Shown here piece after piece: positions 9,101 to 16,675 of a DNA stretch of 28,059 nt. Under the pieces are notes generated by a model. It worked only from the letters and a program-made list of their open reading frames with translations. It did not search any database and was not told the origin of the DNA. Both the position numbers and the translations under genes were made by a program. The DNA is from WQUF01 sp031549885 (GTDB lineage: Bacteria; Bacillota; Clostridia; Clostridiales; Clostridiaceae). Every line of letters starts with the position of its first letter. Within the stretch, counting starts at the first letter, position 1. The stretch covers positions 1 to 28,059 of the forward strand of contig JAVBPD010000063.1 of the NCBI GenBank assembly GCA_031549885.1, given 5' to 3'.

Positions 9101-12100
9101 TCCATCTCCAGCTCCTGAAAATACATTTTTAAAGAAATCTCCAATACCAGAGAAAAAATTCTTAATTCCTTCCCAAATATTTATTATTGCATTTCTAAAA
9201 CCTTCATTATGTTTCCATAAATAAGTAATAATTGTTATAAGTGCCATAATTCCAATTGTTACTGCTACAAAAGGATTAATTGCCATAGCTGCATTGAATA
9301 TTTTTTGAGCGACTGTAGCAGCTGTAGTTGCTATTGTTTGTCCGTCAGTTACCGCTGTAAATATTTTACCTGCTATACTCGCAGCTCCTAATGCAATTTC
9401 CTTTGCTTTAAGTGCAAAAGCAAATATATTAGTTGCAATTGTAGCACCAGTCATTGCAACTTTATATCCAGCAATAGCAACAGTAAGCACTGTGAATAAT
9501 TTACTTACAATACCACCTGATTTATCCATTAAATCTCCAGGCATACTAAAAAAGCCTTCTATAAAGAAAGCTATCATTTGCATTCCTGTTTTTATAAGTG
9601 TAGGCCCTTGCCTTATTAAAAAAGATCCAATAGCACCAATTACTTGTGTACACCATCTTGGAATTTGTTCTATTATCCATCCTAAACCATCAAATAGGCT
9701 ACCAACAATCTTAGATCCAACATCAAATATTTGTTGTCTATTCTGCATGAGATAACTAGCGATTGAAGATACAAGTTTTGTTGCAAATTCTCCCAATTTT
9801 GAAATGTTTGAAATAAACCCTTGTATGATGTTATTCAACATCTCTTTTCCAGATTCAATTAGTTTAGGTACATTTTGAGACATGTTATTAATTAAACCCA
9901 TAACAATATCTAAAGCCTTTTTTGTTAATTCTGGTGTTTTATCTTGAATGCCTTTTATAAAATTATTAATTGAATCTGTACCAGCTTTAATCAATTTTGG
10001 TCCATGATTTAAAATACCATCTGATATTGATGTCATCAATTTTTGGGCAATATCTGATGATAACTTAATTCCATTTAATGCTAAATTAAATAAAGAAGTA
10101 AATATTGAAGCCATAGAAGAGCCTGCATTTGGTAATGAATTAGTTATTCCGGTTAAAAACTTATCTAAAAATTTATTTCCAGAATCTATAGCATTATTTA
10201 TAGCTTCTCCCAGTGAATTTTGAATTGATTCTGCTATACTTTCATACTGTTTATCATTAGATTGATTTGAAAATAATGATCTTGGAGAAAATACCTTATC
10301 TAATAATTCATCTAATGCAGTTAATGGACTCATTCCATCTTTAAGTGATTTAATAAAATTTTGAACTAAATCAGCTAAATCAGCTATATCTGTTGCTATT
10401 CCCTCTCCAAAAATTGGAGTAAATGCATCATATAGCGCCCCTGCAATTGTTCTACCTTCCTTCATGGAATTATTAAACTCATCAAATCCTGTCTTTATGT
10501 TCTTAACAAAATCTAAATTTACAACAAGATCTGCAAGTTTATACATCATATTGAAGCCTTCATTTAAGAAACCTGCTACAATACCTCCAACAGTTATTTT
10601 AACTACATCCATATAAGTTTCTAATTTTTCAATATTTCTTTTTAGCGAATTATCCATACGCTTAAATTGTTGTTCTGTAGTACCAGCTGCATTTGCCATG
10701 AGTTTTAAGTCGCTTGAGAATTTTTCTGTAGCTGTTCCAGTTAACATTAATGCTGCAGCACCTGCTTCAGTTGATGAAAAAAGCTCATTTATACCAATGT
10801 TTGAATCCTTCGCTTTTTTCTCCAGCATTTGTAGCGCTTCTTGTATATTTCCTCCACCAGTTACAAACTCTTTAAAGCCTTTCCCCGCAACTTCTCTAAA
10901 TGCTTTATCAGTTTTTGTTCCAGCTTTACTAAGTTCATCAATAGCTGACCTAAGCTTAGTTGTTGCGCCAGCTGTTGGAACTCCCTGAGCCGTAATAGTA
11001 GAAAGAGCTGCCGATACTTGTTGAAAACTAACACCAGCAGAAACTGCAGAAGGCAATACATTATATAAACTAGAAGATAATTCACCAAATGAAGTTTTAC
11101 CAGCGTTAGCAGTTACAAACATTAAATCAGATATCTCTGATGCTTCAAGTACACCTTCTCCATATGAATTTATGACTGTAGTTATACCATTTACAGCCGT
11201 TTGAAGTTCTGTACTACCTCCAATTGCTGCTTTTGACGCAGTTTTTACAAAATCAAAAACATTTTCAACAGGTACATCCGAGCTTAAACTTTCATAAACA
11301 GCAGGTACTACTTTTTCTGGAAGTATTCCCATTTCCGCAGCTAATTGTTTAGCTTGATTTCCCATTTTTTTCATTCCAGCTGCTGATATATCTGGAGTTA
11401 AAGTAAAGACTTCATTCATTTTATCTTCAAAATCAATAAACTTATCTCTACTATCACTTATAAAACCGCCAACATCGAAATTACCAACTGCACTTGTTAA
11501 ATGAGACATTACACCCATTACAGTTTCAAAAGCAGATTTAAATTTATCTTTTATACCTTCAGCCACATTAGATACTTTTTCTTTTATTTCACCAAATATT
11601 ATAGTTGCTTTATTTTTGAACTTATCAAAGGATGAAGTTGAACCTTCAGCAGCTTTTGCTATTGATCCTTGAGAATCTTTAAGAGAATTTGCTAATTCGT
11701 CTATAGAAAGAGTGCTTTCTCTAATAGCTTTTGCCATCATTTGTCCTGATTGCCCAAAACTATCCATAGCTATTTTAGTTGCTTCTGTTTCAGTACCAGC
11801 ATTTTTTATACTAGAAATTATCTCAAGCATGCCCTTGTTTATATCTTCACAACCACTTTTTGATAGTTTCTTTACTCCTTCTGATAAGCTATCTAATACC
11901 TTTTCTGTATCAACTCCTTGTTTTGCAAAACTACCCCAAATAGCAGTTGATGTATCAAAGTCAAGTCCCATTTTTGTCATTTTGGCACCAGATTCTGATA
12001 TTATGTTCATTAATGAAGGTATTGACATTTCAAGTTTCTGGGAAGCTGTATAAATTTTATCAAGACTATCAGGTACTTCTACACCTGTAAGCTTCCAAGC

Positions 12101-12586
12101 TGTTGCCATTTTAGTTCCATTATCAATTAAATTTCCTACACCTTCTTTTGATACTGAACTAAGTTTTAGATATGATTCAGATAAAGTTTCTAATCCTTTT
12201 CCTGTTTCTCCAGTTTTTGAATTTAAGTTAGCTATAGCTGTTGCTACATCGCTTAAATTGCTTCCAGTATTTATTGATACATTTTTAAATCTTTCTACTA
12301 AATTTGTGAGATCATCACCAGTCTTGCCTGTTCCTTCTGATATTTTTGTAAATGCGTCACTATATCCATTGACAAATTCTAAAATTGGTCTTTGAATATC
12401 ATTTGCGAACCCACTCATAGTAGATTTAAACCTATCTATGGTTTCAATCCCAGTTGATAGACCACTAGAGATTGAGCTTGAAGTATTTTTAAATGAATTT
12501 TGTAACTTTTCTGCAGAATCTCCAATATTTTTTAACTTGTCAGAGATTTCATCTTTTAATTGCAATATTGCTGATAATGTAGCCAT
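6170..12586 (-). CDS. Tail tape measure protein (XkdO-like), 2138 residues
   Basis: By far the largest gene in the window, starting at an ATG behind AGAGGTG. Residues about 60-300 and about 375-640 each resemble a TP901-type tape measure core, so the domain looks duplicated; the second copy has the GKTSFGELSSSLYNVLPSA and ALSTITAQGVPTAGATTKL segments typical of the family. A hydrophobic stretch at about 1020-1120, ending AINPFVAVTIGIMALITII, may cross the host membrane at injection. Residues about 1150-1610 are built of 11- and 22-residue helical repeats, and 1830-1960 of KDPIKI-type repeats. HLGFNSPAKEGEGRF near 1715 is a common tape measure motif. The protein sets tail length and helps eject DNA. 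At about 0.15 nm per residue it would permit up to roughly 320 nm of tail, an upper bound. Confidence 0.93.
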   Translation of the reverse strand: MATLSAILQLKDEISDKLKNIGDSAEKLQNSFKNTSSSISSGLSTGIETIDRFKSTMSGFANDIQRPILEFVNGYSDAFTKISEGTGKTGDDLTNLVERFKNVSINTGSNLSDVATAIANLNSKTGETGKGLETLSESYLKLSSVSKEGVGNLIDNGTKMATAWKLTGVEVPDSLDKIYTASQKLEMSIPSLMNIISESGAKMTKMGLDFDTSTAIWGSFAKQGVDTEKVLDSLSEGVKKLSKSGCEDINKGMLEIISSIKNAGTETEATKIAMDSFGQSGQMMAKAIRESTLSIDELANSLKDSQGSIAKAAEGSTSSFDKFKNKATIIFGEIKEKVSNVAEGIKDKFKSAFETVMGVMSHLTSAVGNFDVGGFISDSRDKFIDFEDKMNEVFTLTPDISAAGMKKMGNQAKQLAAEMGILPEKVVPAVYESLSSDVPVENVFDFVKTASKAAIGGSTELQTAVNGITTVINSYGEGVLEASEISDLMFVTANAGKTSFGELSSSLYNVLPSAVSAGVSFQQVSAALSTITAQGVPTAGATTKLRSAIDELSKAGTKTDKAFREVAGKGFKEFVTGGGNIQEALQMLEKKAKDSNIGINELFSSTEAGAAALMLTGTATEKFSSDLKLMANAAGTTEQQFKRMDNSLKRNIEKLETYMDVVKITVGGIVAGFLNEGFNMMYKLADLVVNLDFVKNIKTGFDEFNNSMKEGRTIAGALYDAFTPIFGEGIATDIADLADLVQNFIKSLKDGMSPLTALDELLDKVFSPRSLFSNQSNDKQYESIAESIQNSLGEAINNAIDSGNKFLDKFLTGITNSLPNAGSSMASIFTSLFNLALNGIKLSSDIAQKLMTSISDGILNHGPKLIKAGTDSINNFIKGIQDKTPELTKKALDIVMGLINNMSQNVPKLIESGKEMLNNIIQGFISNISKLGEFATKLVSSIASYLMQNRQQIFDVGSKIVGSLFDGLGWIIEQIPRWCTQVIGAIGSFLIRQGPTLIKTGMQMIAFFIEGFFSMPGDLMDKSGGIVSKLFTVLTVAIAGYKVAMTGATIATNIFAFALKAKEIALGAASIAGKIFTAVTDGQTIATTAATVAQKIFNAAMAINPFVAVTIGIMALITIITYLWKHNEGFRNAIINIWEGIKNFFSGIGDFFKNVFSGAGDGIKGFVSGIGDNFHRIKDNIGNAFNSIKDNIGKFGSGIGENFNKVKDNVINTFTSLPENAGRFISGVGKYFELLGNNAKNTFQNLGNNVKNTFQDLGNNAKNIFDNLSNSAKNTFQNLGNNAKSGIGTLKTNITEGVNSAGKALNDGFNNVKTTVFGVITSIIDVVKDKFDFVGKFIKTVIDNVKNIFKQGFEIIKTIVLGGILLILDVFTGNFNKIGSDASQILNKIAQSFRSIFESIKSIVKGAIDLVREIISAGINVWVNIFNSAKEKIISVFTNLKSALVDKIGEVKNGIVNGFNTIKDEAPKKINELKNNVINTFSSIKDGALSKVNEIKSNLVNGFSNMKDGAISKVSEIKNNLVNSFNSMKNDTVNKTNEMKNSTINSFMALRNEIPKKINEIKDSAINTFTTMKNSIVQKVAEIKDNIVNSFVQIKNLAIQKVAEIKDGIVNKFTEVLNWLQQLPAKLGALGTNMFNAMKDGASNAISTMGGVIRSGIDNAIAFIKNLPSEMMQWGANMIGGFIDGIKSKIGAIGDAVQGVMGNIRNHLGFNSPAKEGEGRFITIWGGNMIKGFIDGISQHSPLVGQTVHELMNNVSRVFKSTGENTKGVFHSMLSHVNESVNSSAKAISNSMQTVHEAAKSKVPEIKDTLLEATKIPDIKTNIDIVKKENKIANNIAPKDPIKIAPKDPIKIALKDPIKIALKDPVKTLADTNPIEIKDSIKVVSDVKHIDKKDPVKINTNIKPIEPKDPVKILGNMSPVIPKEQIKIDANINPVVSKNPVKVETANIKNNLKNQISKDSISELATSFVDKIVESLKDKVSEIKNIFKDIFKDTNLKEQLTQPSALKPNALESKLPDIQTNVSSLDNNIKKASDINVKQVGSTNQARDININAKERVEAIAPVSRSVGANINNNPQQNKQTATKKEITLTINGKGLIKIDSTTNKNDVIKIIQNEIKPVLINMLSQEVSEHGDGHYEF
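6996..7091 (-). repeat. 24-base tandem repeats inside the tape measure gene
   Basis: Four head-to-tail 24-base units begin at 6996, 7020, 7044 and 7068. Units 1 and 2 are essentially identical and unit 3 differs by an AA/GG change; unit 4 diverges at its end. Each encodes eight residues of the type IA(L/P)KDPIK. Related, more diverged copies (KDPVKI, KEQIKI, KNPVKV) continue down to about 6750. The near-identity of neighbouring units implies recent expansion. No unique spacers are present, so this is not a CRISPR. Confidence 0.9.
7766..8227 (-). repeat. Seven 66-base (22-residue) repeats in the tape measure gene
   Basis: Residues about 1454-1607 of the tape measure are seven consecutive 22-residue units with consensus N-x-(V/I)-N-x-F-x-x-(M/I)-K-(D/N)-x-x-x-x-K-(V/I)-x-E-(I/M)-K. 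An eighth partial copy follows down to about 7735. Hydrophobic residues recur so that each unit is two 11-residue (hendecad) halves, a pattern of right-handed coiled coils. The DNA copies are clearly related but not identical. Confidence 0.85.
8735..8885 (-). repeat. 33-base (11-residue) repeats in the tape measure gene
   Basis: About five units of the type NNAKNTFQNLG follow one another near residues 1235-1285 (variants NNVKNTFQDLG, NNAKNIFDNLS, NSAKNTFQNLG). The DNA is strongly repetitive here, with a recurring TTTTGAAATGTATTTTTA-type word on the plus strand. This is the same 11-residue period as in the neighbouring 22-residue repeats. Confidence 0.85.
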
Positions 12587-12595
12587 ATAACACCT

Positions 12596-13299
12596 CTAAT
12601 CATTTGATTCACTAGAAAAAACCTGCAGTAAAATTTCAATTATTTGACCTAACTGGCTACTTGGTTCTTTTATATCAATTTCTTCACTTGCAATTAGAAA
12701 TATTTTTTGGCGTAAAGAAAGAGAGTGAAATTCCCATGGCTTAAGACCTTTTCTTTGCCATAAAAGGTGAGCCCAATACCCTAAAAAATTTCCACTCTCT
12801 ATTAGTTTTTTGCTTCTTCAATTTTGTCATCTAACTCAAGATTTTCATCTTTATCAAGTCCATTAATTCTTTGTACCTGCTCTAGAACGTAGTTAAAATC
12901 ACTTGCAGTTTTAAAAACTTTTCTAGATATCTCAATTGCATCATAACAATTATAAAATTTCATTATCTTTTCATCTTTTAAATTAGGATAAATCAGTGAT
13001 TCAGAAATAAGAAGTCCTGCTGCCATCATTCCATCAATTTTTTCTTCATAAAGAGGAAGCCCATTTTTAAAAACAACTTTCCCATTTTTATCTTTAATAA
13101 AATTTTTTCTTGAGCATTCCTTATTAAAATTTTGAATCTCGTCTATACTTAAAAGCCTTGCTTCAAATATAATTACATTCCCATCCTTATCTTTAAAAGA
13201 ATCAGGACCTTTAAAATGTACTATTTCGTCCTTTTTTTCTACCATAAAATAACTTAAATCTTTTGTTACATTAGAATTATTTGTATCAAAATCAATCAT
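12596..13299 (-). CDS. Frameshifted tail assembly chaperone (gpG-T type, via -1 frameshift at 12805-12811)
   Basis: The XkdN-like gene (ATG at 13299) ends in zero frame at 12802, but the -1 frame stays open from the slippery site to a TAG at 12596. Slipping at A_AAA_AAC would add 69 residues to the 165-residue frame, giving 234. The added part (residues 166-234) is protein-like: it contains LGYWAHLLWQRKGLKPWEF, SLSLRQKIFLIASEE, and ends FSSESND. This resembles the second half of tail assembly chaperone pairs that bind tape measure and tube proteins. The TAG lies just before the ribosome site of the tape measure gene. Known analogues are lambda gpG/gpGT and many tailed phages with the same arrangement. 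That both products are made is inference. Confidence 0.82.
12721..12799 (-). promoter_or_regulatory. Candidate RNA stem stimulating the -1 frameshift
   Basis: Downstream of the slippery site, transcript bases corresponding to 12799-12787 (GAGAGTGGAAATT) pair with those at 12732-12721 (AATTTCACTCTC): twelve pairs with one bulged G. The stem begins five bases after the slippery heptamer, within the spacing known for frameshift stimulators. The 54-base loop holds a smaller ATGGC/GCCAT hairpin, so a three-way or pseudoknot-like structure is possible. Confidence 0.65.
12802..13299 (-). CDS. xkdN: Tail assembly chaperone, short form (XkdN-like)
   Basis: 165 residues, with a strong AAGGAGGG ribosome site. 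It lies between the tail tube and tape measure genes, where PBSX-type phages encode XkdN. The acidic, helical sequence has no enzymatic motif. Residues about 45-60 (EARLLSIDEIQNFNKECSR) and the C-terminal part (NCYDAIEISRKVFKTASDFNYVLEQVQRINGL) fit the family. It is expected to coat the tape measure protein while the tube polymerises around it, and to be absent from the virion. The last codons before its stop form the slippery site that gives the longer form. Confidence 0.85.
   Translation of the reverse strand: MIDFDTNNSNVTKDLSYFMVEKKDEIVHFKGPDSFKDKDGNVIIFEARLLSIDEIQNFNKECSRKNFIKDKNGKVVFKNGLPLYEEKIDGMMAAGLLISESLIYPNLKDEKIMKFYNCYDAIEISRKVFKTASDFNYVLEQVQRINGLDKDENLELDDKIEEAKN
12805..12811 (-). 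promoter_or_regulatory. Programmed -1 frameshift slippery heptamer A_AAA_AAC
   Basis: The last bases before the XkdN stop read GC-A-AAA-AAC-TAA in zero frame, a canonical X_XXY_YYZ heptamer placed exactly in register. The -1 frame then runs 69 codons of sense sequence. A stem begins five bases downstream. Confidence 0.82.
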
Positions 13300-13311
13300 T
13301 TATTTCCCTCC

Positions 13312-13755
13312 TTAAATTTGCACATCATATGCTGAAAATTGCAGTACATTTTTTGCTCCATTCTTATCCTCAGCATCTAGTTCAAGTAATGATATATCGC
13401 CTGTAAAAACTACCTCAGTTAGAGTATATCTATCTATTCCATTTGCCTTATAATAATCAGAATTTTTATCATCTGCTGTACCTTGTAGAGTAAATCTTTG
13501 AGTTTCTCCCGTATTCATATATTTTTGAATCATATTTTTGGTCCACGGAGTTGATTTATATTCTTCTATTGATCCTTTTAATTCATAGCCTACATAACGT
13601 GAGCATTTTCCATGTTGGCCAACTGACCTTGTTTGCATGACTTCTGGAGTCCATTTAAAAGATGCTTTTACAACATCCAGTACTTTCCTACCATCCACAT
13701 AAAGTCCACCTTCACGCATGGACATACGTTCTCTGTGAGGTACTTGATTAGACAT
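13312..13755 (-). CDS. xkdM: Tail tube protein (XkdM-like)
   Basis: 147 residues, the usual XkdM length, with an AAGGGGGT ribosome site. The sequence has the tube-protein pattern: a basic N-terminus with REGGLYVDGRKVLDVVKASFKWTPE (residues about 14-38), a G-x-x-x-R-Y-V-G-Y-E-L-K-G-S-I-E-E-Y-K core, and a TEVVFTGDISLLELDAEDKNG segment near the end. The protein polymerises into the inner tube through which DNA passes, inside the sheath encoded just upstream. Order sheath, tube, chaperone, tape measure is standard. Confidence 0.92.
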   Translation of the reverse strand: MSNQVPHRERMSMREGGLYVDGRKVLDVVKASFKWTPEVMQTRSVGQHGKCSRYVGYELKGSIEEYKSTPWTKNMIQKYMNTGETQRFTLQGTADDKNSDYYKANGIDRYTLTEVVFTGDISLLELDAEDKNGAKNVLQFSAYDVQI

Positions 13756-13770
13756 ATATTAACCCCCTTA

Positions 13771-15108
13771 TTATCTTGTCCATATGGACATGTATAATTT
13801 TTCTGATGAATCAACTGGTTTTAATAAAATATCAAAGTATGTTGAGTCATGTACTGAAAGTTTTCTATCAACTAGAAAATCAGTATCAAAATTTACATCA
13901 GTTATTGCATTAACGTCTTTATAAGAAGTGAGAAGTATCTTACCATCGCTTTCTTGAAGACCCCATCCTTCTTCATTGTTATCGTATCTATTTGGTTTAA
14001 ATATTCTTTGACAATCTTCCCTGAAAGTATCAAATACTCTGATTACTCGATTTTTGGTATAATCTTTACTTTTCAAATTATCAATTCCAGTTTCATTATA
14101 TGATGTAAGAGAATTTATATCATTTTCAATAACAACTGCATTGTCAGTTCTAGAGAAGAATATTTGACCTTTATCGATTAAATTTTCTGATTCTGAGTTA
14201 TTTTTACGACTATAAACATCAAGTGCATCTGGATATAAAACTTGAGTATTTGATTCAGTATTACTTGCAGCAGCAGTAGCAGCAGCTATAAAATATGTGC
14301 ACATTGCAGCATCTAATATATCTCCATTTTTCAAAATAACTCCATTTGCAACGGAAATAATTCCTTCATAGTCAGCATCAAGCATGTTAGGAACTACAGC
14401 TTGAACAAATTTACCCATGTGCTCCCTAAAGTTATATATCATAGTTTTTATAGAAATTTTTAAAGAAGGACTTTCATATGGAAATGCAACAGTATTGAAC
14501 TTATGAAATTCTAATTCATCAATAAAATCTAAAATATCATCATTTGTTGGTACACTATCTGTGCCACCTTCTAATTTTAGTCCTGCATTATTTTCTAAAT
14601 CTCCTGAACCTGAAAAAAGAACCCAACTATCATTACTAGTTAGATCCTCTATTTTTGTTACTCTATTAAATTCTAAAACTTTCCTAGTACTTAAAAATAC
14701 ATATACATCCTTACCCAGTAGTACGTTATCTGTAATAACAACAATTATATCATTGCCACGTGTTCCAGGGTATTTAGCTGTAATTGTTAAATTTCCTTCT
14801 GTTATAGTTGCTTTTTCTCCTGTATTTAAATTGAATAATTTTATTCTATATGCTTTTCTTAGTGACTCTCTAATTGATATTGGATAATCGGGAGAGGTGA
14901 TTCTGTATCCAATTTTTTCATAAGTATCATCTGGAGAATCACAATTAATGTCTATTATTGTTTTAGAATCCCCCCAATTCAATAGCGCTGGAATTATTAC
15001 TGTTCCACGATCTTGAATCATTTTTATTGGTTGAGGTTCAGCCTTTATATTTATGTATGTTCCTGGTCGTTTTTTAGGGATATTGATATTAAATGTTCCA
15101 CCAGACAA
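13771..15108 (-). CDS. xkdK: Contractile tail sheath protein (XkdK-like)
   Basis: 445 residues, close to the about 460 of XkdK. Start is a TTG at 15108, which follows the TAA of the previous gene directly; AAAGGAGTGA lies at the right distance upstream and no ATG fits better. The N-terminus has the typical RPGTYINIKAEPQP segment (residues about 15-28) and GTVIIPALLNWGD. The C-terminal part has the sheath-core pattern VIRVFDTFREDCQRIFKPNRYDN and ends with EKLYMSIWTR. It forms the contracting outer tail tube. Presence of sheath and baseplate J genes places the phage among myovirus-type viruses. Confidence 0.93.
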   Translation of the reverse strand: MSGGTFNINIPKKRPGTYINIKAEPQPIKMIQDRGTVIIPALLNWGDSKTIIDINCDSPDDTYEKIGYRITSPDYPISIRESLRKAYRIKLFNLNTGEKATITEGNLTITAKYPGTRGNDIIVVITDNVLLGKDVYVFLSTRKVLEFNRVTKIEDLTSNDSWVLFSGSGDLENNAGLKLEGGTDSVPTNDDILDFIDELEFHKFNTVAFPYESPSLKISIKTMIYNFREHMGKFVQAVVPNMLDADYEGIISVANGVILKNGDILDAAMCTYFIAAATAAASNTESNTQVLYPDALDVYSRKNNSESENLIDKGQIFFSRTDNAVVIENDINSLTSYNETGIDNLKSKDYTKNRVIRVFDTFREDCQRIFKPNRYDNNEEGWGLQESDGKILLTSYKDVNAITDVNFDTDFLVDRKLSVHDSTYFDILLKPVDSSEKLYMSIWTR

Positions 15109-15336
15109 TTAAATCACTCCTTTTGTTTTCCAGTTTTTAATTTCCTTTTCAATTTCATCCTTTGAATATGTTTTTGAAGAATCTAAATTATAGGTAATTG
15201 CATCAAAAGCATGCTCTCTAATTTTGAATATTTCAAAACAATGTTTTCTTAAATCAGCTAATGCATATTTCGTAGAAACATCTGTAGTTTTACTTTTCAC
15301 ATATGATTTTTTATTTATTTCATTTGTATTTTCCAA
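15109..15336 (-). CDS. Small YqzN/YkzM-like protein upstream of the sheath
   Basis: 75 residues, apparently starting at TTG (15336) behind GAAGGTG; no in-frame ATG lies near the ribosome site. The C-terminal half (CFEIFKIREHAFDAITYNLDSSKTYSKDEIEKEIKNW, read in two parts) resembles the YqzN/YkzM small-protein family. In the skin and PBSX prophages this family lies immediately before the sheath gene, as here. The pattern is a helix, a hinge, then a T-(Y/F)-(S/T)-x-x-E-(V/I) helix entry. Function is not established for the family; a helper of tail assembly is an inference from synteny. Confidence 0.65.
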   Translation of the reverse strand: MENTNEINKKSYVKSKTTDVSTKYALADLRKHCFEIFKIREHAFDAITYNLDSSKTYSKDEIEKEIKNWKTKGVI

Positions 15337-15349
15337 AAAAACACCTTCT

Positions 15350-15793
15350 TTATTTTTTTAACAAATTAAATGTAAAATTTTGAACTTTTATTGGCTCCAT
15401 AGTCTCAAATAAAAAAGGAGTGTTCCAAGTTAGTTGTAACTGGACAACCCCTTCATCTAATTTACTCATTTTCATTTCTGATAACCTAATATAACTATCT
15501 GTTGTTGCACCATCTTCATTTAATATTTCAATTTTATTTTTATGTCTATTTAATTCATGAATTATTTTAAATGCTGTTTCATTAGCTTCATATGTATGCA
15601 ATTGAAATATTTTCATAAAAATCATATAACAGACAATGTATGTATCTAATGTATCATCTTTAGTTATACATTCTATCGGAAAATAAAGAGAAGGATATTT
15701 AAATCCTTCTGGAAGCTCTTGAAAATACCAACTTTCTATACATGATATCTTTATTATTTTCGATATTACACTAGCTACCATTTGTTCCATCAT
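15350..15793 (-). CDS. XkdJ/YqbJ-like tail protein
   Basis: 147 residues. It overlaps the upstream gene by 23 bases. The first ATG has no clear ribosome site, and an in-frame ATG four codons later (15781, reading MVASVISKIIK) is an alternative start. The sequence has the shape of small tail-terminator or minor tail proteins: an N-terminal helix, a (P/S)SLYFPIE segment at about residues 35-41, a helix with AFKIIHELNRHKN, and a C-terminal VQLQLTWNTPFLFE strand pair. Its location just before the sheath module matches XkdJ/YqbJ, which probably caps the tail. The family assignment is mainly positional. Confidence 0.65.
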   Translation of the reverse strand: MMEQMVASVISKIIKISCIESWYFQELPEGFKYPSLYFPIECITKDDTLDTYIVCYMIFMKIFQLHTYEANETAFKIIHELNRHKNKIEILNEDGATTDSYIRLSEMKMSKLDEGVVQLQLTWNTPFLFETMEPIKVQNFTFNLLKK

Positions 15794-16295
15794 ATTTTGC
15801 TACCCATTCCTCTAATTTTCTTTCTAAACTTTTATCAAATATTTTTTCAAATATTTGACATGCTGATTCAAAGTAATGCTTACCTTCAACAAATTTTTCT
15901 GTAAGCATCATTCCCGTTTTAGCATTTGGAATATAAACAAATTTATCATTTTTCCATTCTCCAGGTACAAAACGTCTTTTTTGTTTATGCCCATCGTTCA
16001 CGCTTTTTGCATATTTAATATTTGTTCCAACTTCTAATGTGAGTTCATGACCATCAACATTCATAGTCCATTCGTTGCCTTCCGAGCCTTTTTGAAATGA
16101 ATTTAGTAATAATCTAGTATCAACAACTTCTTTTCTTATGATTTCATCTTGAATAATTCTCAAAAATTCAATTCCCAATGCATCAAACCAAGTTTCAACT
16201 TCTTTTTGCAAGCTATCTTGTCCTTCATCACAGAGCTTTTTTATAAAATTATTTAATTCACTAACATCAAATGTAATAATTTCATCATCTGCCAT
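15771..16295 (-). CDS. Tail completion / HK97 gp10-like protein (XkdI-like)
   Basis: 174 residues, with AGGAGG before the ATG; the start overlaps the previous stop by one base. The pattern matches HK97 gp10/XkdI-type proteins: a first helix (FDVSELNNFIKKLCDE), then a helix with VVDTRLLLNSFQKG (residues about 57-70), then LEVGTNIKYAKSVNDGHKQKRRF, which has the usual G-(T/S)-N-x-x-Y-A-x-x-V-(N/E)-x-G-H core. Such proteins lie at the head-tail junction and are needed for tail completion. The order after the connector genes agrees. Confidence 0.85.
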   Translation of the reverse strand: MADDEIITFDVSELNNFIKKLCDEGQDSLQKEVETWFDALGIEFLRIIQDEIIRKEVVDTRLLLNSFQKGSEGNEWTMNVDGHELTLEVGTNIKYAKSVNDGHKQKRRFVPGEWKNDKFVYIPNAKTGMMLTEKFVEGKHYFESACQIFEKIFDKSLERKLEEWVAKYDGTNGS

Positions 16296-16675
16296 TAATA
16301 AGCCTCCTGAATATTTAATCTATAAAGTAATGCAACAATATGATGTTCTTGAACTTTATAAATAAACGAAACAGTGAATTCCATACCACAAGTCGGATTA
16401 TTTAATGTAGTATCAATAACCTTATCATTTATTTTGATATCAGTATCAAGGGGAAGAGTTAATTTATTAGTTCTTGATAAAGCATTAATTGGTTCACCTT
16501 GTGTTAGTGTAGCTTCAACATCTTTTATTTCAAAGTGACACTTGGCATTTTCTGTATTAGGCTCATAATTATATGTAAATTCATTGTTATTGCTTAATCC
16601 ATAACATAACTGCGAATCTTTTTTTTGTATATGATAAATTGAACAAGTATGATTTAAAAATCTATTAAAACTCAT
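16295..16675 (-). CDS. Head-tail joining protein (YqbH/XkdH-like, DUF3599)
   Basis: 126 residues, overlapping the upstream gene by four bases (ATGA). The N-terminus FNRFLNHTCSIYHIQ and the alternating beta pattern that follows are like small head-tail stoppers (YqbH/XkdH). Cysteines occur at four positions, with no regular zinc-binding spacing. The neighbours on both sides are also joining proteins, so a role as stopper at the neck is likely. No enzymatic motif is visible. Family assignment rests on size, position and fold-like pattern. Confidence 0.65.
   Translation of the reverse strand: MSFNRFLNHTCSIYHIQKKDSQLCYGLSNNNEFTYNYEPNTENAKCHFEIKDVEATLTQGEPINALSRTNKLTLPLDTDIKINDKVIDTTLNNPTCGMEFTVSFIYKVQEHHIVALLYRLNIQEAY

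Noticed and set aside
12596..12801. A separate downstream gene between chaperone and tape measure
   Set aside because: No good start or ribosome site lies in this frame, and the slippery site explains it as a frameshift extension.
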